Origin: Aspergillus flavus
Lineage: Eukaryota > Ascomycota > Eurotiomycetes > Eurotiales > Aspergillaceae
Length of the DNA stretch: 64,000 bases
Assembly (NCBI RefSeq): GCF_009017415.1
Contig: NC_092407.1
Coordinates: 868,001 to 932,000 of the forward strand
Direction: 5' to 3'
Shown here: positions 1 through 11,254 of the stretch, piece by piece
Layout: every line of letters starts with the position of its first letter
Numbering within the stretch: position 1 is the stretch's first letter
Notes under the pieces: model-generated
Databases searched by the model: none
The model's input: only the letters and a program-made list of their open reading frames with translations
What the model was told of the DNA's origin: nothing
Made by a program: the position numbers and the translations under genes

Positions 1-310
1 AACACGGCGCAATTGGGCCTTCGATGGATGTGGGAAGGTTATGTACTCGTTTCGCTGCAAGGCTTCATTATTAGACGGATAATCTTACGACTCCGGGCTA
101 ATGCAGCGCCTTTCACCGAGATTTATCTGACACCTTTAGAAAAGATGTACAACCGTGGCCTATTTTGAGGTCTGCATCCTTGCTCCAGTCAACCATATTG
201 ATCCGCGAATGGGTTATGTCTCGGTTGATAGGCCGCTAAAAGTGCGGAGAAGCGGCGGGATGCTTCTATTTATAGGTCCGTCTGTGCACCAATCTTCTAC
301 TGGTGTATAA

Positions 311-1165
311 GTGAACTGTTTTGGTTCGAGTTTGATCCTATTACCCAATTCAGATACCGCTGCTTTTATGAGGGTGCTTCCTTCTTGTATAATCTTCAAG
401 GGGAATGTTCATATTGAGGGACGGTATCAAGATAAGGCCTTACCACCTGATTGGAGAATCGAAGTCAGTCAAAATGGAGGGGACAACAGATGAGATAGGC
501 CTTCGATGGCTTCAAAAGGTCTTTATCCCTGCAACAACCAGCCGTACAGTTGGAAGATATCGTCTAGTCATTCTAGACGGCCACGGGAGCCATCTAACAC
601 CTGGTTTTGATAAGGCCTGCAGGGATAATGATATTATTACTGACTGTATGCCTGCTCATTCTTCGCATCTCTTACAACCACTCGATGCTGGTTGTTTTGG
701 CCCTTTAAAGCGTGCTTACAGAGGCCTTGTTGAGTAAAAGGTGCGCTTCGGTTACAACCATATTGACAAGTTTGACTTCCTTAAAGCATATCCAACAGCT
801 CATCTAGAGGTCTTTACACCTCAAAATTTCCAGAATGGCTTCACCGCAGCTGGAATCTATTCATTTGATCCAAAGAGGATGCTTTAGGAGCTAAATGTCT
901 GTGTATTAACCCCAACCCCCCTCCAAGCCGTGCATCAACCAACTCATCTTGGCTTGCTACGCCTCATACACCCCGGCAATTACGCAAGCAAGCATCCTCA
1001 GTCAAGAAGATCCTAAAACAACGCTTTCAATCGGGAAATACGGTAGTGGTTACATGCAGGCGGAGGAGGTTCAGCACGACCCAAGGAAGGTTGAAAACTA
1101 AACAAGATGCCCGAGCAGCGAATCAAAGCCGGGCTTTGCGCCAAGCCGAAGAAAAGGCAGGTGAG
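311..1165 (+). pseudogene. pogo/Fot1-type transposase relic
   Basis: Decayed DDE transposase of the Tc1/mariner-pogo (Fot1) group. Three stretches in different frames add up to one protein. About 376-480 encodes the block before the catalytic core, with IIFKG and LPPDWRI. About 480-737 encodes the core with TDEIGLRWLQKVFIP, the catalytic Asp in LDGHGSHLT, and the AHSSHLLQPLD block. The same frame continues through a TAA at 735-737 and past a second stop to about 890. A third frame from about 945 carries the basic tail (TPHTPRQLRKQ onward) to a stop near 1165. At least two frameshifts and two stops make it inactive. I could not find the 5' third, which carries the first catalytic Asp, nor terminal inverted repeats. 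Confidence 0.85.
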
Positions 1166-2118
1166 TAATGCGAAGCTTTGGAGGTGGCCGGCGGAGGCGG
1201 CAGAAGAGGTGCGTGGATAAACCCTTCACTCCGTTCCTCCAATTTCAGGGCTCGATGCTTCTTTTGCGTACCGCCCTCTCAGCGCTTTTGACTTTGCCTT
1301 TCCTCTCACTACTCAGAATTTCTTAGAAAAGTTAATATGTGAACTCTTGTCACTCTGGGGGCGATAGAGACGCTCGATTGGTTCAGCTAAGGGAAGAGAG
1401 TTTTATCTATCAATATGTCTCAAGGCTCGTAGCAAGATCGATGATGAATGGCGTCGATCATAGGTTGTCATGAGTACAATGAGCTCAAAAGGCAATCAGC
1501 CATGTTACTTCCTGTTAAGCAAAACTGTACTCCGTAGCTAATTGACTAGTGAGCATCTGTCGCCGAGGTATCAATTATATCATGCGGACTCAAACCCCAT
1601 CGCGTTACCTATTCCTCCCTTTTCTATTCGTCTATGGTCAGCAGTATGAAATGTCGTACTTTGACTTACCGAACGCGGTTCCATGGTCCAAAATGCCCTC
1701 TGTGATTGAAAGAGCCACACCAATGGCCAATAGTCAATACAGGCTCTAACTTCAGTCAATTATAGTCGTTATAAAAGACTAGGCCCATGGCACGTCGCCG
1801 CAGTTTTTTCAACACACAACTTCTCTATGTAAATCACGTTCTAGACTCAATAGGCGGCTTAGGTGGGCCGTTTTCGGCGACTTGGAACACTGCCAGTCCA
1901 GATAATCCTAGGACGAGATCTTCGAAATCTAGATCACGCAGAGAATCATCATGACCTCACAAATGCCTGAGCTTGTTCATTCTCTACGTGTTCCGACATC
2001 CCAACATAAAGAACTCGATTAAATAAGTGCGTCAACCCTAGCGATCGAATAACATTTCAACTCAAACGACTACACCACTACGACCAGCAACACAAATTCG
2101 ATCTTCACCAGAACCAAA
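1166..2118. other. gene-free stretch upstream of the S1-type nuclease
   Basis: No convincing coding region. The short ORF at 1549-1749 has no recognisable domain. The last 80 bases are rich in CAAC/ACCA, which is typical of a fungal 5' leader, and end in an AACCAAA context at the nuclease start. Confidence 0.5.
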
Positions 2119-3131
2119 ATGTTTTGTAACTTTGCAATTTTATTCATCTGGTACCTTCTTTGCCGGCCTTCACTTGGATGGGGAGATGTCGGTCATCGTA
2201 CGGTTGCATACATAGCCGAGCACCATCTCACCAAGGAGGGTATAGGGCTGCTTAATGACCTCCTGCCAAAGAAGCATGGTTTCGACGTCTCAGACGCGGC
2301 CGTATGGCCCGATCACATCAAACATCGGCATCCTGAGACTGCACCTTGGCATTATGTTGGTATGTCAAATCTTCCCCCTTCACAGATTAACAAGAAATGT
2401 TGATTGCCTGTATAGATGTGGACGATGATCCTTTAAATAATCACTGCAAAATATCACCTCTTCCGAGGGACTGCGAAACTACAGGCTGCATCATCTCACT
2501 TATGAAAGATATGGTTAGGCTCCCCTTTTATCCGTGATGAACCTTATCGGAGCTGAATTAGCCATAGACTGCTCAAGTAAATGACCATAGCGCCAACCAA
2601 ACAGAAGCTGTTATGTTCTTGTTCCACTTCTTTGGTGACCTCCATATGCCCTTGCATGTGGAAGGTTACGCGAAAGGAGGAACCAAGGTCGATGTCTCTT
2701 TTGATGGTCACAGTGATCATCTCCACAGTATCTGGGATACGGACATGCCACACAAGATTAACGGCATCAAACATAGACAAAAGCATAACGCAGAAAAGCC
2801 GGCATCCCAGAAGTGGGCCGAGCATCTCCTCCAACAGAACAAACACAGGCCGACTACCGCCGAGTGCACGGATGTGACCAACCCCCATAGATGCATCAAG
2901 CTGTGGGCGGATGAGTCCAATCGGCTGAATTGTGCTGTTGTTTTTAAAAGGGGGATCCCGTATATCACAAACGAAGATCTCGCGGGCGAGTACTATGACG
3001 ATGCCGCCCCGATCATTGAGGAACAAATTTATAAAGCGGGCGTCCGTCTGGCAGCCTGGATCAATGCCCTAGCGGAGGAGCGTCGCTCCAGAACCGGTTT
3101 TGTTGTGCAGGGAGATCGGTTAGATCTGTGA
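2119..3131 (+). CDS. secreted S1/P1-type zinc nuclease
   Basis: Extracellular single-strand nuclease / 3'-nucleotidase family (S1/P1), a three-zinc enzyme that cuts ssDNA and RNA. Three exons are supported by frame and motif continuity: 2119-2359, 2416-2513 and 2568-3131, giving 300 aa. A signal peptide of about 20 residues ends just before WGDVGH. Trp21 would become the mature N-terminus that binds zinc through its amino group, with His26 as partner. Other metal-site motifs are in place: AAVWPDH, APWHYV, FHFFGDLHMPLH and LHSIWD. The tail (GEYYDD, AGVRLAAWI) is also family-typical. The length fits the family. The second donor (GTTAGG) is non-consensus, but frame and motif continuity require it. 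The gene looks functional although it sits between transposon relics. Confidence 0.93.
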
Positions 3132-3560
3132 CGCCCTTTTGGCTGGATGATCCTCTAACAAAGACCGTGTTGGGATCAGTAAAGATGAACTACTGATATT
3201 GGTCCAAAAAGCTGAAGGTCGCCCTTCGTGCGATATCCAATTGTGTTCGCGATCAATGGAATTATTGAGAGACCGGATTAAAAATGGAGGGAGTGCAGTG
3301 AGAAAAAGCTTGGTAAGGTGTATCTGCTATATATGTCTACAGTTCCTGGTGTATTTAGGCCAGGCCGTTTCGACTGAGGTGCAGAGAGAGGTAATGAGAA
3401 GCATCCAACATGGTATTCCTCATCTTGATAAGGTGCTAGGAGCCAAAAGTGCTTGGTCGGGCGTGCTGGATAGTTAAATGAAGGAGCATCATTGCGATAG
3501 AGATTCTCGCACTGCACACACGACCCAGACATAGGCGCTCTGGCTGAGCCACCACCGCTT
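3132..3560. other. intergenic, no gene recognised
   Basis: Downstream of the nuclease. Short overlapping ORFs on both strands (for example 3199-3477) show no domain or signal peptide. Confidence 0.5.
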
Positions 3561-3569
3561 CACCAGGGG

Positions 3570-3860
3570 GTGTAAGGCCTTTGTGTGTGGTCGCCCTCCC
3601 TAGTGTGTTCGCACTTCCTGGTGAGTGTCAGGTTGGCCAGGTCCCAGAACTTTCTCCGAGCATTCTAGTGCTCGTTGATTCATCGATTCAGCCTTCTCGC
3701 CCTAGCGCTGTCGTTCAAGCACTAAACCAAGTTTACTGACACTGGCAAGTGTATTATAATGCTCTAGTCCTAAGATCTTCTCTCTGCCTTCTAGTACACG
3801 TTGATTGAATTTTGTACGAGGTCGACTTATTTCCACAAGATACTCCCCGAAGCAGGTGTA
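3570..3860 (-). pseudogene. kinesin-light-chain-type TPR repeat remnant
   Basis: Two degenerate tetratricopeptide repeats of the type found at the C-terminus of fungal NLR/patatin proteins. On the minus strand one unit reads NQRVLEGREKILGLEHYNTL followed by SVSKLGLVLERQR. After a stop, a second unit reads KAESMNQRALECSEKVLG. The consensus unit (RALEGREKVLGPEHPDTL...NLGLVLERQGKYEEAE) is known to me from the family. Stops and substitutions show it is not coding. It is joined on its 5' side to the recombinase remnant described next. Confidence 0.75.
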
Positions 3861-3879
3861 GACCGTACTACTGTTGACG

Positions 3880-4284
3880 ATATTTATATGAGGCAAAGAC
3901 TCCCGCGCAATATTCCAACAGTAAAATAGATAAAACGCCGTCTGGCCTCTAGTATAGAGTAATGGATTGCGATGGCGCATTTGCTCCTCTATATTTCAGC
4001 CGTCTAAAAGGGTTCATTTTCCCATTATTCATAATCATAATCATTGGCCAATATGGGGTAGGGCCTTTGTGAGATGGGGAGATAGTAAATAGATCCGCAA
4101 ATTCAAGATTCCGGCGTGATTTACCTCGTAAAAGCATTTTACGGCTTAGAAGGAATTTCACCACTGTATGGAGATAGGATTCTGCTTTCTGCGGCTTTCT
4201 GTACTTCTCTTTCTGTATTATCTGGCTCTGCCAGTAGAACTGTGGAAGCTCAATTATTTTATTATAATTATATTTATTCTGCAT
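3880..4284 (-). pseudogene. NDC10-domain / Crypton-like tyrosine recombinase remnant
   Basis: Minus-strand fragment resembling the NDC10_II domain (CBF3 subunit-like) carried by fungal Crypton-type elements. The recognisable core is GPTPYWPMIMIMNNGKMN and FRRLKYRGA, and after a one-base frameshift near 3980 it continues as MRHRNPLLYTRGQTAFYLFY. The family consensus has a DNGKTNQ / GRLEY / MRHRDPLLC / ALAFYFFYRW pattern. No intact N-terminal or C-terminal half is present. Homology is from memory of the domain pattern, so family placement is moderately certain. That the copy is broken is clear. Confidence 0.6.
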
Positions 4285-5290
4285 GGTACCTGCTGCACGA
4301 TCTAAAAGCTGTTCTCGCTTTTCTATATTCTCTTAGAGTGCGTAACTGGCTAAGAGACTACTTAAAGCATCACCTCGAGGATTACGATGAGTATTCTCGC
4401 CTTAGTTCATTTGAAAAGATTAGAGGGCAACAATAGCTGCAACATAGCCTCATATAGAGCTGATTCCCTGGGTCTACTTAATATACTCCTTATCTGCGGC
4501 TGCAGCTGCAGTATAATTTTTTAAGGTATCGCGATGAACGGATTTGCCGATTAATTACCTCAATTTCTGAAGTATAGATTAACTTCTTTTCTGTAACCTG
4601 GGCGCCATCCGGAAATCCCTGGCGTACACAGAGCTCCTACAGAACAGTGTTAAAACTAAGGCTTTGTATATCTTATACAGTATAAAAAGGATGCTTAACC
4701 TACTTGCCATTCCTTCTGTCTTGGTTGGTGCTTTTTTGGTATTTTCAGGACCGCTAGATCGGGCGAGATGCAGAGCTCGTTTATTACATAAATTAAGTCG
4801 CTCCTCAAGCTCCATCTCCTGTATCTCTAGATCCTCGTATGCCTCCGGGTCCTTGTACGCGTGCAGAGATACGCCAGTCGGTGTTAACTCCGCTGCTGGG
4901 CTTGGTGTACTGTCTTTTACTGTGTCCATGATCCAAGAGATCTCAGTAAAAAGTGATCAGCCACCAATCTACTCCATACAGGAAACTCCGCGAGATTGAT
5001 CAGATGATCACCTTGCCCTACATATGGAACGCACATTTACATTGGACTAAGAAATCAGACCTATCTCATGTATCGCTGCGAGTATCTAGAATTAGCGCTA
5101 AATTACTAGGCAGAAGTGGCTTCAGAAGGTTCTTATAATATGCTATGTCATGTCTACGCTACGTGAACGGCTATGAAAGAATTGCTCAAATCAGAAAGGG
5201 TCCTAATCATATTGATTCTACACAACGTCTACCAACCTCTTCTATAAAGTGTTCAGAAACACCTTTCATCAAAATTAATCTAGTCACGAA
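4285..5290. other. degenerate repeat-zone DNA
   Basis: Continuation of the relic zone. A minus-strand ORF at 4579-4929 has an acidic Glu-rich segment (EIQEMELEERLN) that could be debris of the same or a neighbouring mobile element, but I cannot identify it. No intact gene is seen. Confidence 0.35.
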
Positions 5291-5299
5291 CGATGTATT

Positions 5300-5336
5300 A
5301 GTAGTAGTAGTGGTGGTGGTGGTAGTAGTGGTAGTA
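5300..5336. repeat. (GTA/GTG)n trinucleotide microsatellite
   Basis: Twelve consecutive GTR triplets, a block of GTA followed by GTG units and then mixed. It is a simple sequence repeat, unlikely to be coding in this setting. Confidence 0.95.
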
Positions 5337-6548
5337 GAAAACAGAAAGCAAAGATCCTGTTGAAATAAGAATGGTTTGAGTTGTGGCTGGTTGTGATGTG
5401 CAGGATGTGGAGGATGTGGCAGCTAATTCTATTCACGAAAGCAGCCTGCCGAGCTATGGTCTGCCAACATGATCTAGACTAATCTGTTTCCCTTGGCGGG
5501 TATTATAAACACAGTGGAGCGCCGTGGGCTGAGGATAGTTCAGCACTAGGCTCGACCAAAATTAGGATTCTTCACGCGAGTAGGAAGGCACCATTAGGCT
5601 GGGATTGAAAATAAAGTTGTGAGTGGCTCAGATGGTGAGTGTTTAATGTAACCCTATAGACATCCTACTGGAAATTCTATATTATCTAGTAATCTAGCGC
5701 TGAATACTAAGGCTCGTAGTGAAGGAAGGATGAGGCCTGAATTCTATTAGTTTAAGAAATCAGACCCCATCATTCTGATAGGTAGCCGTAGAGGGTATTT
5801 TTGACGCATACACTCTCACTTGAGCAAATTTGAGGTCTTGGATAGACAGACCAGTAGTTAAGCGCAGTGGATACCGTCTAAGGCGGCTAAGCCTTCCATC
5901 GAAGGATTCACTAGTTCAAACGTTCGCACATTTCGAGCCCATTCCACGACATGGCGGAATCCATTAATGATATTCCACAGCATTGGAGCTGCGTCGACGG
6001 CCACAGAGTACATACGCTTAGGGTTATATAGCTACAATACCTTTATTTAGACTATCAGCCTTACACTGAAGAAATGTTGAGGCTGTCGCTTGGCGCCTAG
6101 TTCTTCAAAACGTGTCGCACTACTGAACAAGACGGTCCACTTTTCATCGGATAACTAACGGGACCATAAATCACCTTATTCCGCGCTGCCCGGTGGATCA
6201 CAAACTATGATTAATATGGAATATAGCCTATATAATAAGATTGCTAATACTTTCGTAGGAGTATGGCATGCCATAAGATAGGTTGATTTAAGCCCTGACA
6301 TAGCTAATGAATATGAAAGTCAGATAGAGCGCAAGAGAAATACAGCAAATGAGGACGGCTACGGGCGTATGTAGTAAATGTTGGACTTGTTAGAGTGGAA
6401 GTTGAAGTCGTAGTAGCAAACGAAAGAAATGTACCGTGGTAATTGTCTCAGCCTAACCACTAGCCCTGATGCGAGGGTACGATACCTGACAAATAACCCA
6501 TCGAAGTATACCGGCTGGCTCAGTAGTCTCTCTTCTGAAACACCAAAG
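5337..6548. other. intergenic, no gene recognised
   Basis: About 1.2 kb with frequent stops in all frames. A stretch near 5850-5930 has weak tRNA-like features (a short GC stem and a GTTCAA box) but does not fold as a tRNA (see rejected list). Otherwise nothing is supported. Confidence 0.5.
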
Positions 6549-7391
6549 TTAGTTACCATATGGACTCGCCTTTCCAGGCTTGCTGGCGTGCCACTGATTG
6601 TCCTCAAGGTTCCACTCTTTGCGCGGTTGCGAAGACGACGACGGGCTGATCCATTCATTGATCAACTCGTATTGCACATTATTGTATGAAATACCCCGTG
6701 TGCTGTCAGTGGCGATCAGAACAATCCCTAGTCTAGTATTAAAGCCTTGAAAGTTAATGCGAGTCAAGATATGCCGTACCTTCTAAATTGAACTGCAGCC
6801 CTTCGAAGGCATCAAAGATATGTCCATTATGGTATGCGTAAATCTTTAACACTTTCAAGTCCGTCAAGTTGATCTTTTCTGCCCCAAAGTAATCTGCTGA
6901 CTTCAATGAAATGGTTTGATGAGCATTAACACTCGGGCTAACATTGCCCTTAAAAACTGGGACTTTGCCCTTGTCGTTGACAGTAACGCTGATAGTGACA
7001 TCAGAACTGGTTCCAGCCCAATCCACATTAGCCAGCTTGAGGCTAATCGCTAGAGTGTCAAATTCTGCCGGAAACTCTTTGGCACGGAGGCAATGGCTGG
7101 GAGGCTTTTCAGCGTTGTTATCGCGTTTCACGATAGCCAAGCGGGGTGAGAAGGACGTCTCCAACGATGGCAGAATTACATCCGGGAACGGATAGTGAGC
7201 AGGGCTATACTCGTGCGATGACTCCAGGGCAGGCCTTTGGATATCCCTTGAGGTTGCAGCCTGGTTTTGTGGCCATGCGCTGGAAACCGTCGCAAGGCTC
7301 AAGGCCCCTATTCAACCGTTAGTCCTGACTACCAGTAATGGTCCGTTCGAAGTGGGAAGATGTTACAGAAGAAACAAAGTGCAGCTTTCAT
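6549..7391 (-). CDS. predicted secreted protein of unknown function
   Basis: I do not recognise the family. Model: exon 1 7391-7367, exon 2 7307-6780, exon 3 6745-6549, 249 aa. Removing the first intron (59 nt, 7366-7308) joins the start codon to a good signal peptide, beginning MKAALCFFWALSLA and with a likely cut after SSA. A KR dipeptide in LAIVKRDNN, about 90 residues in, suggests Kex2-type processing of a propeptide. The C-terminal half is rich in alternating hydrophobic and polar stretches (DVTISVTVND, KINLTDLKVLKIYAY), suggesting a beta-rich domain. The second intron would be only 34 nt. If it is not removed, the protein ends at 6754. A TATA-like box lies 120 bp upstream. The gene is divergent from another secreted-protein gene at 8370. 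Confidence 0.6.
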
Positions 7392-8369
7392 ATCGGATTT
7401 CCAGATACGTGGAGGAGAAATTGTAAAGTCTGGATAAGAGTCTGAACGTAAGTCAGCACGACTTGATATAAGTCTAGAAAGGCATGGAGCTTTAGGACTA
7501 CGAATGGACATATTTATAGCCCTCTCTGTGCCGGGTCTGGATTCCAAAGCAACCGTAAACTCATTAAAATCCCTTCAACACCACCCGCCCACCATTCCTT
7601 ATCTTCTGGATCCACAGAATAACCACCGTGAATGTCACGCCACGCCGGTATCTGAGCTAAATGGAGCCTTCTTGGGTATACAAAATACTTCTGTTGCCTA
7701 AATGTCAAGGTATTACAGTGAAAAGGATAGTCTAGAGCATTCCGTAACATCTGGATGTGGTTTGATATGGCTTGGCAGTTGACTGAGCTGGTGGAGATCA
7801 GACTAATAAAACTTTAAAAAGATACTACACTGGGCTGTGCAAGCATCGTCTTTGATTGAGACGGGTGAGTAGGTACCTTCTGCTCTACTCTAGGGCTTCA
7901 AGGATCTCTCAGGTTTACCAGCCAGCGCAATGAGCACGAGGGTTGAAACCCAAGTAAGTTAGTAAACACTGTCTACCATTACTTGTGTGAAACGGGCTTT
8001 GGCCGCATCTGGACAAAATTAAAGGCGTATTGCGCGAGTATGATGAGGGTATTGAGCGGGAACATTGACTTTGTTACATGGCTGGGTCGATAATCCTTGG
8101 GATCTCAATAGCTAGTGGGACACAGGATTATCAGCCATTTTCCATGGTCTAGAGCTCGAAGTGGGTACGATAAACAGCGAACGTCGAATCTGCAATTGAA
8201 CACACACATGACCATGGACTCAGTACCACATCGTGTATAAAAACCCCTGGACGTCCTCAGGATAGTAGCCTTCATCCATCTATTAATCCATTCATCCTCA
8301 CTAGACTGCACTGAACAGAGAGCCTATCCGTTCCACTGCTGTCCACTTTGTACATGGTTTCTTTTTACT
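7392..8369. promoter_or_regulatory. divergent promoter between two secreted-protein genes
   Basis: 978 bp between two outward-reading start codons. A minus-strand TATAAATA lies at 7511-7518 (120 bp before the left gene) and a plus-strand TATAAAAA at 8236-8243 (127 bp before the right gene). Both are at usual fungal distances, so each gene appears to have its own core promoter inside a shared intergenic region. Confidence 0.55.
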
Positions 8370-10557
8370 ATGAAGCCTTTCATTACTGTCCAAGCCGCCT
8401 TGCTTGCGCTGGTAGTGCAGAGTACTTCTGCGGCGCCTCATCTCCCACCCAAAGAGACACAACTGTCTGAGCCCATCGGGCTCTCGCCGTATGGGTCTGC
8501 GGGAGCTAAGACACTGTACACAGCCGCAGCTATACCGGTAAGTTCCAAGCTACTAAGTGCTTGTGCATGAACCCCTGACCAGTTTCCCCAACCAGGATGC
8601 GCCGCACAGAGGACTGGAAAAGCGTGCTGCTGCCAACCCATATTACAAAGGCAAAGGAGTTGCTATTGATCTCCCCGATAATTGCCCAGTACCCGATGCC
8701 TCATGGTGGGCAAATGAAGAATCAAGAGAAGATGGAATAAGGAAGGATTCTGCCACAACAGTAGACCCGCTTAAGGTGAGGATTGCACGGGATTAGAGAT
8801 GCCGCTCAAGGACCAGAGCTAACGAAAACAGGAATTCCTCGATGTCATAGAAGCCCCTTTTCAGGAGGTGGAAGACACCGTCAAAACATTCCTGCAGGGA
8901 ATCATGGATCTGGCCAAGGGCAACACCTGTGAAGGGGTGTCAGAAACGCTCATGCCGGTAGTGCACGCCATGATCAAAGAGTTCATCAGGGTATCCGATG
9001 AGACTGGCTTCAAATCTGTTCTTAATGAGATCGGAGACGAGATCACGAAGTTTTTGAACTACCCAGGCATACGAGAGGGGTGGAAGTTTCTGAACACGCG
9101 CCTAGAGGACATTCCAGTCATAGGATTGTGGTTCAAAACAGTCGGGAAGGCGGAAGGCTGGACTTACGAGCATCTGGTACCCAAATCATTGCGGGATTCC
9201 CTTCAATCTTGTGCCAATGACGGCATCCGACATCCAGCCCAGAATCCCCTTGGATTCTTACTGGCGTTAGGCATTGACACAATAGAGCACCCAACCATTC
9301 TCGACATCCTGTTGGCGATTCCAGGAGTTGGGGAGTTTGCCGAATCGATCAAGTTCGCCGAGGAGGCAGTAAAGGGAGCGGAAGACGCAGCCAAAATTGC
9401 AGAACGGTTGAGCAATGTGGTTGCAAGCGATGGAGTAGCTTCCGATCTTGACAAGATAGCCAAATTAGCAGACAAAGCTGATGCTTCCGCAGATGCAGCA
9501 GAAGCCGCAGCAGGATCAGCTAAAGGCACCGAACAAGAAGCCAAAGCCTTGGAACAGGCTACAAAGGCTGATGAGGCGTCTAAGGCTGCAGACAAAGCAT
9601 TCTATGACGGAGAGAATGAAGCCAAGAAGCTTTGCCCACGTGGTATAACTTCTTCCCTGATGTCTTGGTGGTGCTCGCCGGCCGAGCAGGCTCCGGCAGA
9701 AGAGGGCCCCGCCGATAATGCTGCCCGGAGCCGGGCTCGTAGGAACAGGAAGAAGAGAAGAAACAGGAGGATCAACAAGAAGGCGGAACCGGAGTCGGAG
9801 CCAGAGACACAGCCGGAGACTGAATCAGAATCTGAGCCAGAGCCGACCCAGCCCCAGGGACAGCCTAAGCCACAAGATAGACCACAGAACAAGCCACAGA
9901 AACAGCCCGAACCCGAGCCCGAGTTCTTGAAGAACACACGGTTCTCACGGAGGAATGTTGAAAGATCGATAGAGCGGGGAACGTCCTCCCTGGAGGGTGG
10001 TATCACTTATGTTGCAACGGATGGGAAAAATAGTAAGAGCCATCCCCTCTTCGACGTTGCTGCTGTGTTCTTATGAATGTTCTCAACAGCATTTCCACAT
10101 CACTTTTCCAATTTTGAAAATATCGACTTTGAGCTACCAAACCCAAAGGAGTTCAACATGAAAGACCTCCAGGAATTCCCCCTGACTCAAACTGTCTTCA
10201 ACACAGGCATGCAGCCTGGCCCTTACCGCACGGTGTAAGTTTCTGCTGATCAAGCTCTAGTTATTACGAAGAGGCTGATTTCAGGGTCGCAGATTCGCAA
10301 AACGGATTGCAACTGGTGAGTGGGAAGCCATTGGGGTTATCCGACATCAGGTGGGGGGAAATACCGGAACGTTTCTCAGAGTGGGTACTTTTGACGATGT
10401 ATGGTTATTCTCAGGAATCTGCGTCTGGCAATGTGCTAACTGAAGTATTAGGTTGGGAAAATCATTCGCAGTAAGTATTTGGGCTTGACGTCGTAAGACT
10501 TCTATCTATACAGAGGCCGATGTTGACAGGTCAATAGAGGCTCCACCCACGGCTTAA
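8370..10557 (+). CDS. large predicted secreted protein, Ala/Glu-rich with basic and acidic low-complexity tail
   Basis: Function unknown. Exon model: 8370-8537, 8596-8775, 8832-10032, 10090-10234, 10285-10315, 10351-10398, 10452-10470, 10514-10557. The first four exons are firm; the last four follow splice sites and open frame but include a 35-nt intron. A signal peptide covers about residues 1-21 (start MKPFITVQAALLALVV, Ala-Ala cut), and a KR site at GLEKR suggests Kex2-type processing. The middle (about residues 120-290) is helical with hydrophobic stretches. An Ala/Lys/Glu-rich, coiled-coil-like segment follows, then a very basic run (RNRKKRRNRR) and a Pro/Glu/Gln-rich repeat tract. The conserved-looking end has GNTGTFLRVGTF. 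Large fungal secreted proteins of this layout are sometimes labelled enterotoxin-like, but I see no ADP-ribosyltransferase signature and make no such claim. Confidence 0.72.
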
Positions 10558-11254
10558 CTACCTCCTATATAGACGAGCATAGGTACGATGAGTGCTGACA
10601 CTGGCGATCTGGAATTTCCAAGGTTGAAGCGTAAGGGACATAAGAGTTGTATAGATAAGGAGATTGAGTGTTAGGGTATCGCCATCAGTTGGATGGCGGA
10701 ACGTGGATGCTTTTCTTCTCATTCTCTGGCTGAGACTACCGTTTCTGCTAAGTAGTAGTGGCAGTTTTTGTAGAATTATACAAATATTAGAGTCGCGTCA
10801 GCAGCTGAAATTCGTCCTTCTGTTCTTCCCGGCCCGCCTTTTATTTACGCGTTATGAGGCATCAGGCAGATATCGAAAAATCGGTGCAAGGGCATCACGT
10901 CAGTAATCCGTAGATCATAGGACTACTAGGGCTTGTACTAAGAGCAAAATATCTGGAGACCAGGCGCAGTCCCGCTGGACCTGGAAAAAGCGTGCCAAGA
11001 ATCGTAGAGATTCAGTCTATCTTGGCCTTTGGCCTAGACCAGGCCAAGCACCGATGTCTCAATCCTCCTGTTTCAGAATGATCTGATAACGGACTAGTTA
11101 AGGTTGAGGCCAGTCTAGAATTAATCTCTTTGGGTTAGTCTACACGAGCAGGGAAATTGAGTAGATAATGTATATGTCAATTTATCCCAAGAGTCCAGAT
11201 GATACACTTCGAATCAGGGTAGAGTAGCATTGAGCATTAGCACTAAATCTACCT
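10558..11254. other. intergenic, no gene recognised
   Basis: No coding support. The ORF at 10664-10906 lacks domain or signal features. Confidence 0.5.

Noticed and set aside
5850..5935. tRNA or tRNA-derived SINE candidate
   Set aside because: Only a short GC hairpin and a GTTCAA box are present; no acceptor or T stem pairs and no T-run terminator is near.
9602..10006. Ser/Gly/Cys-rich minus-strand ORF
   Set aside because: Antisense of the Pro/Glu repeat tract in the secreted-protein gene; composition is an echo of the low-complexity DNA.
8370..10557. ADP-ribosylating enterotoxin A-chain assignment
   Set aside because: No R-S-E/STS/E-x-E type catalytic pattern is visible; layout resemblance alone is not enough.
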